Notes under the pieces: generated by a model | What the model saw: the letters and a program-made list of their open reading frames with translations, nothing else | What the model was told of the DNA's origin: nothing | The model's database searches: none | Source: an uncultured Clostridium sp. | Lineage (GTDB): Bacteria > Bacillota > Clostridia > TANB77 > CAG-508 | Length of the DNA: 64,000 nt | Reading direction: 5' to 3' | Assembly: GCA_947570695.1 (NCBI GenBank) | Contig: CANOVB010000002.1 | Span: 62,001-126,000 of the forward strand | Translations under genes and position numbers: made by a program | Part shown: positions 45,196 through 56,600 of the stretch, in pieces | Layout of the letters: every line of letters begins with the position of its first letter | Numbering within the stretch: position 1 is the stretch's first letter

Positions 45196-48100
45196 CTATT
45201 TATAACGTTTTTTCTTTCTTATAGTAATTATTACTTTTGCGGTTATAATTACTAGGGCTACTACTATTCCAACTGTTATAAATACTCCTACACCAGTTTT
45301 GGCTGTTTCTACTGCATTTACTATTTTTCTTCTATTTCTCATTAATCCTGTTGGTGGTGTTAATGTTATTGTTTCTGTTGAATCTGTATCTGGCTCATAA
45401 CTTGCTTCTACGAATTCTTCACTACCACTTGTTGGATGGTCTGGATCTGGATCTCTATCATCCGGTCTTGGATTCTTTGTTTGTACGTTTCCTACTGTTG
45501 TTGCAAAGTTTGTTCTTCTTCCTGTTAATGTTGTAAATTGTATTACCTCTGCTATATTTTCATAACTCATATTGTCTGTATCAGTCTCTGCTGATATTAC
45601 TTTTGATACTGGCAAGTATACAATACCCATTGCTGCTGTTCCTTTTTCATGAGCTATTTGCTCTTCTGATAATGTACTTTCATCTATTGTTACTTTTGGT
45701 AATAAGAATCTTGATAAATCTGTATTATTTACTGGTGCTTTAGAAGAATTATCATTTGGATCTCCTTCATCTACTACCCTATCATCTACTGATACTACTA
45801 AATCTGTATACTCTATATTTCCGACATTTGTTAGTTTTAAATCACCTTTTAGTTCAAATAGCTTATCTGCTATATTAGTTGTAGCACCTGCTGAAACTCC
45901 TCCATCTGTTATTCCTCTTACAATTTCTGTTGTTGTTTTATCTAAATGGCTTACTACTGATGTTTCTCTTGCTTCTCTTAATAAGTACACATAATCTATT
46001 AGTTCTGGTACTGTTGTTTTTGCCCATAGTTTATCTTTTAAGTTACTATTATTTGTTTGTTGTTCATACTCTAAATCTGTATCTACATAGTCTAATATCT
46101 TATCAAATTTTAAGCTTGATACTGTATCTAATCCAGTTACTTCACCTGTATAATATGCATATCCTACAAATCTTCCGAAATATCCCTTACTTGCTGTCTC
46201 TTTTATCATGCTTACTGTTGGTTTGCTTTCTTCTGATCCTGATGCTACATTATTTTCTACTATTGTCTTTTTCATTTTTCTGTATAATGATCCATCTTTT
46301 TCATCTCTTGCAAACATATCTTTATAAGCCATATTTCTTGCTGTTACTGATGCTGTATAGTTCTTTTCTATTATATCATTTCCATAGTCTAAAATTAGAT
46401 CTTGTGTTAATTTGTTTTCTTTGTATCTTATAGCATTTAAGTTTGTTGTTATTCTGTCTACTTCGCTTTCATTTTGTGCTTCAAACTTATATGTAATTTC
46501 TATTTTTGATCCTTGTAAGATATCATCATCAACTTGTATGTATACAAATCCTTGAATTTCTCCTGTTGATAATATTGGTTCTAATATTCCTTTATAATCA
46601 TTTGTTATAAATTGTACTAAATCCATTCCTTTTGATTTTTCTAAGTCTATATGGTGTACTTGTTCTTCTGGTGTTCCACTTCCTGTTGTATAGAAGAATA
46701 AATCTACTAATGTATTTCCATCTTCTGTTACTATCTTAATTTCGTCTATTTCTTTTGTTAAACTGATTTGTGATTCTGGTCTATATTCAATACCGAAGTC
46801 TACATTTTCTATCTTGAACTCTCTACTTACTGTGTCTTTATTTTGTATCTTCTCTAGCTCTTTATAATAAATGTCATCATATAGTTTCTTAGCATCACTT
46901 AAATTGTAACTTCCATTTCCAATATCAATGTTCTTTCTTACTACTGTTATATATTCATTTGTCTGTTTATCTGTTAATTTTTCTGCTTTTACTAAGAATT
47001 CCATTGTTTCTGCATTCATATATGTATTATCTGTTAATATTTTTAACTCTTTTGCTGTGTTAGCTTCAGCTCTTTTTGCTAGATCTGTACCATTTGCTAC
47101 ACCTTTTAAGACTTCCGCTATACCATTTGTCATTATTTCTGAGAATGCATTTGCTTCTAGTCTTCTTACCTCATCATCTCTAGCATCTGATCTATCTGCT
47201 TTTTCTAATTGTCTTATTATTGTGTCTGGATCTTTTTCTGCATCTCCTTCTATATCTGATTTTCCATCTTCTCCATCCCATAATGTATATTGTGTTGATT
47301 TATAATCTTGTCCATTAAATATTAACATGTCTCTTTGTGCTTCTAAGTTTGGATCATATCCTTCACCTGTGTTTGTTAATTTTGTTAATCCATTCATAGT
47401 CTTTACTTGGTTTTCTTCTATAGTATCACCATAAGTAAATCTTACTATATATGTTCCTGGTATAAATCCTGTTAATTCATAGGTTCCATCGTCTCTTGTT
47501 CTCATATGTTGTACTTGATCCCATGTTACATTTGATAATATTTCTTCATAGTAATGCTTGCTTCCATCTGATTGTGGTACTTCTACTATTTCTATTATTT
47601 CAACTTTAGCACTTCTTACATCTATATCTTTGTCTTCTGTTACATCTTTATCTTTGTAATTTTCTGTTACACTTTCATTTCTCTTAGCTTCTGGATCTCT
47701 TGTGTCTTCTTCTTTGTTATATCCATTTCCTACATATTGAGTATTTCCACCTTCTCCTATTGCACTAGATCTTGAATCATCCCATACTTTTCCTGATATA
47801 CTTCTTATTAAGTTTTCTCTTATTTCTTCTACTGTTCTGATTATTATTTCTATTCCTATATTTTTGTATTTTTCTTCTACTTTTTCTCTTGTGTTTTCTG
47901 TTCCATCTGCAACTAATTCTATACCTGTTTTATAAGCTGTATCTTCATAATAATCTATATCATCTGCACTTGTTGTTCCTTCATCTTTTATTCCTATATT
48001 TCCTGGGTTTGAATCCATATCTACTAGTGATGCTGGATATTTTTCTGCTTTTTCATCATACCATACTGAGAATGTATGTACTTGCGCTATGTTTTCTGTT

Positions 48101-51100
48101 CCTCTTCCATATTTCTGTTTAAATTCTGTTGTTATTCTTTCTGCTAATTTTAATGCTCTTTCTATTGTTGCTTTCTTTTCACTTGTTATTTTTATACTAT
48201 CTGTTTTTACTGTTATTGTATTTTTCTCTACTGTTAAACTATCTACTCTCTTTTCTTCTGTCTTTGTTGTTGTTTCTTCATAGCTTTCATTTGTTACATC
48301 TATTTCTAATGCTTTTGTATTATCTACTGTATATTTTACATAGATGTCTAAATGCTCTCCTTCTGCTATTACTTCATTTTCCATTCCTGTTAAGTATAAT
48401 GTTTTATATCCATCTGCTGTAAAGTTATTATCTTTCTTCTTAGAGAATTTTTGATCTCTTGAAATATTTAGTTTTACTTTTACATATTGTCCTTTTTCAT
48501 CTTCTTTATAAATTGGTTTTTCTGTTCCCATCTCTGCATTTATACTATTTTCTATTATGTATTTCTTATCATCTACTAACTCTAAACCGCTTGCTTCTTC
48601 AGCTTTCTTAAAGTACCATGCTTCTGTTATAGCTAGCTCTTTATCAACTAAATATCCATTTTCATCTTTTCCTTTTACTGTTACTTTTCCATCTTTATAT
48701 CTCTTTCCATCTGAATAATCATAATCTAAAAAGTTTTCATCATATAAATCTAACACTTCGTTTACTCTTACATATAGTTTTGTATCTTTTACTGGTGGCT
48801 CTTTTCCTTCTTCTTTTACTGTATCATCATCTGATACACTCTTATTTTCTACTGTTATTCTATATGTTATTTCTACATTTAATTCACTTTCTCCATTTAT
48901 TCCTTTATATTCTCTTACTGCTTGTGATTTATATTGGTCAAATCTATATTTATAATCTGATTCATATAACTCTAATCCATATGGTGCTGCTATTATGAAG
49001 TCGCTTAAGTATCCGTCTTTCTTGTCTTTTCCTAAATCTCCATTTAGCACTGTATTTTTGTTAAAGTCATATTCCATTTCTTCACCGTCAATAGTTGTTT
49101 TTACTTTATATACGTCTTTTGTTAATGCTATATCTACGTCTTCTCTTAATTCTAGTCCTAAATTTATGTGTTTTAAATACTCTGTATCTGGCTCAAATGC
49201 ATCTCCTGGTTCTGACTTTTTACATATCCATAATAGATCTGTATTTTCTAAACTCCTTGTTTTAAATACTTCATCATACCAATCTTTTTCTACTATACTT
49301 GGATCTTCTCCTATAGTTGGATTCTTTATAAAGCTTCTTGCTGTCATTGTTCTTTTTTCGTCTTCTTTTAATTGTGATACATGTCCTGTTTTATAGTATT
49401 CCATATCATTTGTTAAATTACTTCCATCTGGATCACTATATGATGAATTATATGAAATATATTCATATTTTTTATTAAACTCTTCTCTTACATCTCTAAA
49501 CTCTGCTGCATTTGAGTCAATTTCATATAAATATGGATTACTATTCTTAAATAATTGATGTAATTCTGTACTTGGTGGATTTAATTCTCCATAAGGTCTA
49601 TTTCTATCATATTTTCCAAAATCACTATTTTCTTCTACTACTATATTATCTGTTCCTGAATAGAATTCTGTACTCTTATATAATACACCATCATATTCAA
49701 ACTCAATATAGTATTCTATGTATCTTGAACCTGCTGTATAATTTCCATGTCCATCTTTAGTTGTTGCTTTGTCAATACGTTGATATTTAGTATTTGTGCT
49801 TTCTCCTGTATCATAGCTTCCACCTAATATTTCTGGAGAATCATGGTTATAGTCTTCTTGTCTCCAACTTCCATTTTCTTGTCCAAATACATATTTTCCT
49901 TCATTATCTGTTATTGTTGTTCTTATTAATTTTTCTGAACTTCCATCAACTCTATATAGTTTTATTGTTATTCCGTCAACTTTCATTGCATCATCATTTA
50001 CTTTATAGTACTCTTTATCATCAAATGTATAGTATTCTAAGTTGCTTTCTCCACTTCTTGCTTTATCATTCATATATCCATCTCTGTTTATATCAAGCCA
50101 TACATTTCCTGCTAGTACTAAATCTTTCATTCTTACAAATTCACTTGACTCTTGTTGTTCAGAAATATTTTCATTGTAGTCATCATTTTTTACTTCTCTT
50201 GGAACTTCATCTGTGTTATTAATATTTGTTAATATTGTAAGCTCTGCTTTATTTTCTAAGTCATATAAGTACATATTACTTTGTGTAACCCCAGCTGTTA
50301 CATAATATACTATAAATTCACCTGGATTTAAAATTGTTTCATTTCCAATAGTATATTCATATACATTGTATTTTCCATCTACGCTTGGACCAGAACTTGT
50401 TACATCAACATCTCTTTTCTCTGTTCCATCTGCATTATACAACTTAGCTTCTAATCCTTCTTGAATTAATCCAAGTTGCATATAGTCTGTTACTTTAGTT
50501 GGCCTTACTTGTGTAGCATATTTATCTCCTGAAGCTGTTGCACTTTCTGTTCCTTCAGCTTCATTTGTAACTTTAATTGCATATACTAATGTTTCATATT
50601 TTTCTACTGATACTGGTCTTTCTCTCTTTTCTCCATCAGATTTTCTCTCTCTTGAAGTTTTTAATGTTCCATCATCATTTGTTATAAATCCTCCGTTTGA
50701 ATATCCATTAGTATTATTTTCTTTTTGCATTTCTTCTTTGTAGATATGTACATATTTGTCAATAAATGCATTGTAGTCATTTAATATATACCAGTCGCTT
50801 GACTCTAAGTTTTCAGAGTTATTTTTAATTACACAATATTTATCTTCTACTGTACTTCCTTTTTCAGGTCCTCTGTTTATGTTTTTCATTTCATCAATAA
50901 ATTTAACATTATTTTCTTCAATAGTACCTCTTATATGCTCTTCTACAGTTAATTTAACTGTAACTATTCTTGTCTCTCCTGGTGGTACCATCAAATCTTT
51001 TATTGTAAATTTACCACCACTCACACTTTCATCTATTTTATCAATTACATAAGCATCATTTCCTGGAAGTGCTTTATCCTCTACTGTAATCTCTAAATTA

Positions 51101-53673
51101 GAGAATTTTTGTGGTAATGTATCTTCTACATTTACATATACTTTATCTGGTTCCCAATATGGCTCATCTTTTCTGCTTGCTATATCAAATGGTGCTCCAG
51201 TATTATCTGTTGTATTGTAAACTATTATTTTATATGTTACTACATCACCATATTCTACATATACTGGGTTTGCTTCTTTATATTCTTCTGTTGTTCCTGC
51301 TACTACTGATCTTTCGTCTGTTGCTGATAATGTTGTGTCTAAATTATCTCCTGCTGATAAGAAATCTGGTTGATGTTCAACATCATAAATATATTTTTCA
51401 ATACTTACATTATATTCTTTTATTACATAAGTATCTGAGTCTTTTTCTTTTAAGTCTGTTGTTAGATCCTGGTCTCCTTCTTTTCTTGTATTTACAAGAT
51501 TTCCATTTGTATGAGGTCCATGTGTTGCTGAACCTATTCCATCTCCATCAGATCCCCATGTAGCATATTGCATTTTCTCGTCTGTATCATTTCTTGTTAT
51601 AAACTCAATTATATTTGTATATTTTCCACTATCTCTAATTGGTCTTACTTTAATTTCATATTCATTCTTAGAATGACCTTCTATTGTAATCCACTGGCTA
51701 TATTTAATTTCATCTGGCATTTCTTCCAGAGTACAATCCACCAGATTTACATATACTGGTTCACAATTTTCTGGCAACAAATCTTTTACTTTTACTCTTG
51801 TTGGGAATCTTGAGTCATTTACAAGTTCAATTTTATATGTAACTAAATCTCCTCTTTCTACTGGAACTGCATCATCATATTTTTCTTGCATTGTCATTTC
51901 TCTTCTTTGTGTACCTAAGTCCCAAAGATTTATATCTTCACCAACATGATCTACTTTTGTTATATATTTATATATTGACATTTGTGTTTTAAGTGGTACT
52001 TTTACACGTACTTTATATTCGATTTGTTCTGTTGTAAGTAATCCATCTCCTGCGAAACCATCTTGTGCATAGTCTCCAGTATCTGTTGGTTTTTGCCATT
52101 CAAAAGACCAACAATTTCCGTGTCCGTGTCCATGATCACACACATAAGTATATCCAGCTGCTCCATCACCTTGGTGTGATTGTCTGTGAAATGTACCATG
52201 AATATGTACTGTGTAAGTATATGTACTTCCATTTGGTCTTGTTCCAGTTCTTGTTTCATTTCTACATCCTGTATACCATGTATGTGTACATGTTCCTTTA
52301 TAAGGTGAACCTGTACTTCCAGGACTTTTACTTAAAGAACATCCTCCACTTCCTATACCACTTATACAATGGTATCCATGGCATTGTTGCTTATTTTTTC
52401 CGTCTGGATAATCAAGAGCTTTTTGTCTTCCATCATACCAAGTACCAGCTCCACAAGAGTGAACTCTTTGATACACAAATATTATATCTAATAATTCATC
52501 ATATCCTTGAATTTCAGCATCATTTAAAGTAATATTATAAACTTCATTTGGATCTGGAATTTGAGAATCATCTAATGGTATTTCTTTAGTATCACCTGCT
52601 TCATTTGCTACTACTGCTTTAATTTGTATAATTGTTCCTCTTAAATCCTTATCAGATTCACTTCCATTACTTGTAGCTTTATTCATAATGTCTTGAAGAT
52701 TAATTCCATTTTCAACTGGAATATCTATATCTACATCTGTTAAATCATCTCCATCTCCATGTGATATAGTAACTTTACCACCTATACTATAAGAATAGTT
52801 TTGTGCTCTTACATAATTGCTCATTTTAAATGGTCCAACTTCATAAGTATTTCCTGATAATACTGTTCCTACATCATCTTGTGGTAATGTATCTACATCT
52901 GGCTCTTTAGAATCTTCATGGTATGTTTGGAAAGCAATAGCTGCTGGTCTTAAACCACTACTTCCCATTTGACCTAACCAGTCCCATACAGCATGTTGTC
53001 TAGGATCTGCTGAATAACTTCCATTTCTTCCTCTATAGCAAGCTAGTATGAAAGCTATACCTCCGTCTTTAATTGGGCTATCACCTATTTTAGTTCCTAT
53101 ATTAGCTCTTTTATCTTCACAATCAAATTGTTGATCTTTTGGAATATAAACCCAGTTTGTAAATATTCTATTTGTTGGAGGATCTTCTAAATCTTTTTCC
53201 ATAAACCCATTATAAGGTTCTTTTAAATTCCATACTGTATTTCCATTTTCATCAAGATATATATCTGCACTTGTATCTATGTCCCCATCTGGCTCACTTG
53301 TATAACCAGATTTAACTTTATGTTTTGTCACTTCATAGTATAAATGAAAGTCTCCACCACTACTACCTAATGTTGTTGGTCTTGCTGAGCTTGCATAAGG
53401 TGTATGGTGTTGAGCACAGAAGAAATCTGCATTTGAGTTAAATACTACTCCATTAATTGGAAATTGAGTAATCTTAGTATAACTTGGTGCTCTATATTTA
53501 TACTCCTTTACAATTTTTTTCTGCACAATTCCATATGCTGGTTCAGTTGGGTAGTTTTCAACACTAGCTCCAAAGCTTGTACTTTCAGCCCAAGCAACTA
53601 TTCCATATCCAAGTAATAATACTAATAGTATTGTTATTATAGTTATAAAAATATATTTTACTTTTCTATTCAT
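45196..53673 (-). CDS. Giant thioester-domain surface adhesin with Cys/His-rich insert, module 1 'B'
   Basis: A 2825-aa secreted protein. An N-terminal signal/anchor (YIFITIITILLVLLLGYGIV) is followed by a thioester-type domain: Cys86 in ADFFCAQHHT and Gln226 in DPRQHAVWDWL. Residues ~403-521 are a Cys/His-rich insert (eight Cys, many His; motifs CHGYHC, CTHTWYTGC, CDHGHGHGNC), which suggests metal binding. The stalk has DUF11-like units (near 568, 761 and 968), SdrD_B-like domains near 1189 (LAGNVWLDINRDGYMND) and 1961 (ISGKVWDDSRSS), and a C-terminal module shared with the other B protein. It ends TLTPPTGLM (~2775), a helix and RKKKRYK. I start at ATG 53673 with GGAGGTG before it; the GTG nine bases upstream is part of the ribosome site. 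Confidence 0.82.
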   Translation of the reverse strand: MNRKVKYIFITIITILLVLLLGYGIVAWAESTSFGASVENYPTEPAYGIVQKKIVKEYKYRAPSYTKITQFPINGVVFNSNADFFCAQHHTPYASSARPTTLGSSGGDFHLYYEVTKHKVKSGYTSEPDGDIDTSADIYLDENGNTVWNLKEPYNGFMEKDLEDPPTNRIFTNWVYIPKDQQFDCEDKRANIGTKIGDSPIKDGGIAFILACYRGRNGSYSADPRQHAVWDWLGQMGSSGLRPAAIAFQTYHEDSKEPDVDTLPQDDVGTVLSGNTYEVGPFKMSNYVRAQNYSYSIGGKVTISHGDGDDLTDVDIDIPVENGINLQDIMNKATSNGSESDKDLRGTIIQIKAVVANEAGDTKEIPLDDSQIPDPNEVYNITLNDAEIQGYDELLDIIFVYQRVHSCGAGTWYDGRQKALDYPDGKNKQQCHGYHCISGIGSGGCSLSKSPGSTGSPYKGTCTHTWYTGCRNETRTGTRPNGSTYTYTVHIHGTFHRQSHQGDGAAGYTYVCDHGHGHGNCWSFEWQKPTDTGDYAQDGFAGDGLLTTEQIEYKVRVKVPLKTQMSIYKYITKVDHVGEDINLWDLGTQRREMTMQEKYDDAVPVERGDLVTYKIELVNDSRFPTRVKVKDLLPENCEPVYVNLVDCTLEEMPDEIKYSQWITIEGHSKNEYEIKVRPIRDSGKYTNIIEFITRNDTDEKMQYATWGSDGDGIGSATHGPHTNGNLVNTRKEGDQDLTTDLKEKDSDTYVIKEYNVSIEKYIYDVEHQPDFLSAGDNLDTTLSATDERSVVAGTTEEYKEANPVYVEYGDVVTYKIIVYNTTDNTGAPFDIASRKDEPYWEPDKVYVNVEDTLPQKFSNLEITVEDKALPGNDAYVIDKIDESVSGGKFTIKDLMVPPGETRIVTVKLTVEEHIRGTIEENNVKFIDEMKNINRGPEKGSTVEDKYCVIKNNSENLESSDWYILNDYNAFIDKYVHIYKEEMQKENNTNGYSNGGFITNDDGTLKTSRERKSDGEKRERPVSVEKYETLVYAIKVTNEAEGTESATASGDKYATQVRPTKVTDYMQLGLIQEGLEAKLYNADGTEKRDVDVTSSGPSVDGKYNVYEYTIGNETILNPGEFIVYYVTAGVTQSNMYLYDLENKAELTILTNINNTDEVPREVKNDDYNENISEQQESSEFVRMKDLVLAGNVWLDINRDGYMNDKARSGESNLEYYTFDDKEYYKVNDDAMKVDGITIKLYRVDGSSEKLIRTTITDNEGKYVFGQENGSWRQEDYNHDSPEILGGSYDTGESTNTKYQRIDKATTKDGHGNYTAGSRYIEYYIEFEYDGVLYKSTEFYSGTDNIVVEENSDFGKYDRNRPYGELNPPSTELHQLFKNSNPYLYEIDSNAAEFRDVREEFNKKYEYISYNSSYSDPDGSNLTNDMEYYKTGHVSQLKEDEKRTMTARSFIKNPTIGEDPSIVEKDWYDEVFKTRSLENTDLLWICKKSEPGDAFEPDTEYLKHINLGLELREDVDIALTKDVYKVKTTIDGEEMEYDFNKNTVLNGDLGKDKKDGYLSDFIIAAPYGLELYESDYKYRFDQYKSQAVREYKGINGESELNVEITYRITVENKSVSDDDTVKEEGKEPPVKDTKLYVRVNEVLDLYDENFLDYDYSDGKRYKDGKVTVKGKDENGYLVDKELAITEAWYFKKAEEASGLELVDDKKYIIENSINAEMGTEKPIYKEDEKGQYVKVKLNISRDQKFSKKKDNNFTADGYKTLYLTGMENEVIAEGEHLDIYVKYTVDNTKALEIDVTNESYEETTTKTEEKRVDSLTVEKNTITVKTDSIKITSEKKATIERALKLAERITTEFKQKYGRGTENIAQVHTFSVWYDEKAEKYPASLVDMDSNPGNIGIKDEGTTSADDIDYYEDTAYKTGIELVADGTENTREKVEEKYKNIGIEIIIRTVEEIRENLIRSISGKVWDDSRSSAIGEGGNTQYVGNGYNKEEDTRDPEAKRNESVTENYKDKDVTEDKDIDVRSAKVEIIEIVEVPQSDGSKHYYEEILSNVTWDQVQHMRTRDDGTYELTGFIPGTYIVRFTYGDTIEENQVKTMNGLTKLTNTGEGYDPNLEAQRDMLIFNGQDYKSTQYTLWDGEDGKSDIEGDAEKDPDTIIRQLEKADRSDARDDEVRRLEANAFSEIMTNGIAEVLKGVANGTDLAKRAEANTAKELKILTDNTYMNAETMEFLVKAEKLTDKQTNEYITVVRKNIDIGNGSYNLSDAKKLYDDIYYKELEKIQNKDTVSREFKIENVDFGIEYRPESQISLTKEIDEIKIVTEDGNTLVDLFFYTTGSGTPEEQVHHIDLEKSKGMDLVQFITNDYKGILEPILSTGEIQGFVYIQVDDDILQGSKIEITYKFEAQNESEVDRITTNLNAIRYKENKLTQDLILDYGNDIIEKNYTASVTARNMAYKDMFARDEKDGSLYRKMKKTIVENNVASGSEESKPTVSMIKETASKGYFGRFVGYAYYTGEVTGLDTVSSLKFDKILDYVDTDLEYEQQTNNSNLKDKLWAKTTVPELIDYVYLLREARETSVVSHLDKTTTEIVRGITDGGVSAGATTNIADKLFELKGDLKLTNVGNIEYTDLVVSVDDRVVDEGDPNDNSSKAPVNNTDLSRFLLPKVTIDESTLSEEQIAHEKGTAAMGIVYLPVSKVISAETDTDNMSYENIAEVIQFTTLTGRRTNFATTVGNVQTKNPRPDDRDPDPDHPTSGSEEFVEASYEPDTDSTETITLTPPTGLMRNRRKIVNAVETAKTGVGVFITVGIVVALVIITAKVIITIRKKKRYK
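52111..52467 (-). other. Cys/His-rich insert within surface adhesin B
   Basis: Residues ~403-521 of the 2825-aa protein. Cys at ~407, 431, 436, 445, 462, 470, 512 and 521 and about eleven His in ~120 residues. The other B protein lacks it. Confidence 0.7.
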
Positions 53674-53686
53674 ACTACCCACCTCC

Positions 53687-56600
53687 TTACTTATATTTTT
53701 TCTTCAGTTTTATTTTCTTTTTCACTTTCTGTTTAGTTTTATATTTTACATTCGAAGATACTAAAATTGTTATTTTTTCTTTATTTTTATAAATTATGAA
53801 ACTTGCAAATATTATAGCAATTATAGCTCCAATTATTTGTACTGTATAACCTGTTGATATTAATATTAATGTGTTTTGTATGCTTGTATTATTATCGATC
53901 AATTCTTTTGAATTATATTGGTTAAATGCATTTAATAATGTTATTTTATTTGATACTGTACCTGTATTGTTTTCATTCATAATTTTACTTACAGTTAATT
54001 TTAATTCTTTCTTATCTCCTGGTTGTAACATCGTTTGATTTAAATCTTTAGCATATACATATCCGTCATTTCCTTTAAACCAATCTGTATTTAAACCTTC
54101 TTCAAAAGTTATTTCATCTCCTAAGTAATCTACTAGTTGTTCTGCATATCCTTCAATGTTTCCTGTATTTTCAATAACTATTGTATATTCAAAATCTACT
54201 TTTGCTCCTTTTAATTTCTTAGCTGGAATTTCAACTTTTGCTACATCCAAGTTATCAAAATCATAATTTGCTACATCTTTTTTAGTAGTTACTTTTACAT
54301 TAGAAATATATTTGTTTACTGCTAAATCAAATGTATCTTTATTTTGAAGACCTATATTTATATTTCCAATATTTGCATTTTCAACTATTATTTCGTTTGT
54401 TATAGCAGATATTTTATCTGAGTTATTATCTATAGCGACTGAAATTCTGTCTTCTGGCGTATTTGCCTTTTTATAACTTGTTACTATATATTTATCTTTT
54501 TCATACTCTAAAGCAACCATGTATTTTCCGGGTTTTACATCTCTAAACTGATATGTACCACTACTTGTTGTTGCAGTTGATTGAACCATATTATTATCTG
54601 TTGTTAATAAATATGCTTTAACTCCGCTTATTCCTTTTTCATCATCTTCTCTTACACCATTTTTATTTAAGTCTAACCAAACTAAACCATTTATTGAATA
54701 AGTAGGAATTGTAGTTGTTGTTCCATTGTTGCTTGAGTTATTATTATTTGGTTTTTTATTTCCATTATTACTGCTACTGTTGCTGTTATTGTTATTGCTA
54801 TTGTTGCTACTATTATTACTGTTATTACTGCTATTATTGTTATTACTGTTGCTACTATTATTGTTATTATTTCCACCATTATTGTTACTTCCACTATTGT
54901 TGTTTGATGATGGTTTCTTTTTATCCTCTTCTTCTTGTTTCTTTAAATCTTCAATTCTTTCTTGTTCTTTTTCTTCTGCTGTTTTTTCATTATTAATTAT
55001 TGTGAATCCAACCGGTTCTATTTTTATATCCTCTTGTTCACTATTATGGACTATTCTTTCTACTGTAACTGTCTTATTATCTGTTCCTGGCATATTTTTA
55101 GCTTTTAAAATTATATCAACAGTTATAGTTTCTTTTCCGTCTATAATAGGTAACTTAGCTATGGCTTTATTATTTCCTTTTTCTATTGACAAACTTACAC
55201 CATTTAATGTAACATTGTGTATTGTCATTTCTTCTGGAATTGTAAACTCCAAAGTTCCTTCTGTACATTCTATATTTGCTATATTTTTCACTTCTGTTGA
55301 TATTATAATATTTTCATTTTCATTAATACTATTTGGCATATTAATACTTATATCTTTTGCTTCTAATATAGCTTTATCAACAGTTTGTGGTATTACTGTA
55401 CTTTTCTCTACCAAAGTTTCATCTGCTGAAATTTCAAAATAACAATCTACTGTTTTAGAAAAATCTTTTATTCCTTTTGTTATTACACAAGCTCTTAGAT
55501 AATTAACATCATCTTTATCTAAATCTCCAACATAGAAATAAATTTTTCCTTCTTGTTCTTTAAATTCGATTTTTCCATCTTGTCCACTAGATGTAATTTC
55601 TCCATATAAATCAGAGATTGAGCCTTCTTTATATTCATATATATCTCCAACAGTTAATACAGCTACTACATTTTTTAGGTCTTTTCTAGCAGTATTTCTT
55701 AATGCTAACTCAAAATTACTTGCCATTCCGGCTCTTAAATTTCTATCATGATCTATTCTTATTTCTGTAGCAAAATTTGCTTGTTTTAATTCATTTTTTA
55801 CTTCATTGGTTTCTACTGGGGTAGCATTCATTGATGTAGTTACAGTTGCTTTACTTGTTATATAAATATTTGGTACTTCTGTTATATACTCTTTAATTGG
55901 TACAGGTACTTTTGTAGTTCCATCTTCACCCTCATTTTCAAATTCATCTGCATCTATCATCGGATCTTTCTCAACTGGAACTTCTTCGTAATCATATCCT
56001 GTAATTATAAAATATCCTTTTTCATCCTTTTCTGCATATTCATCTAATGTTGGCTTATTTCCTGTTCTTACTGTAAATGAATATTCTTTTACTTCTCCTG
56101 GGTTTATAGTTCCCAAATTGTATGTTATTTCTTTTGTTTTCTCTCCTATCGTATAACCATAATCTCCATATTGAGATGATTCCTTCTTAGTTACATTTGT
56201 ACGTTCTGGAACCTTTGAACTAACAACCACATCATTTGCTACTACACTTCCTGGATTTGAAACTTGTATTGTATATTTTAATGGTCTGTTTGAATATACA
56301 TCTGCCCCATCTCCAATATCAACTGTCATAGTAGCTTCAAGTTTTGGACCTAATTCTGTTGTCAAGCCTACTCTATCTGCTATTGAACTTTCATATACTA
56401 TTGCATATGGTGCATTATTATTATAAAATCCTCCAAAACTTCCTTCTATTTTTGCTTCATATGGTAGATTCTCTGGAATTTCAAAATCATATGTATATCT
56501 TAATACTTGTCCTGGTTCCATTCCACCTTTTACTACTATTAAATATGATTTTATTTCTGTTAATCCTATTCCGCCTTCTACCCATCCATTTGATATATCA

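Noticed and set aside
54691..54996. Repeat array at 54.7 kb as a CRISPR or as separate genes
   Set aside because: It is a simple triplet repeat without spacers and codes an Asn/Ser linker in the real gene.
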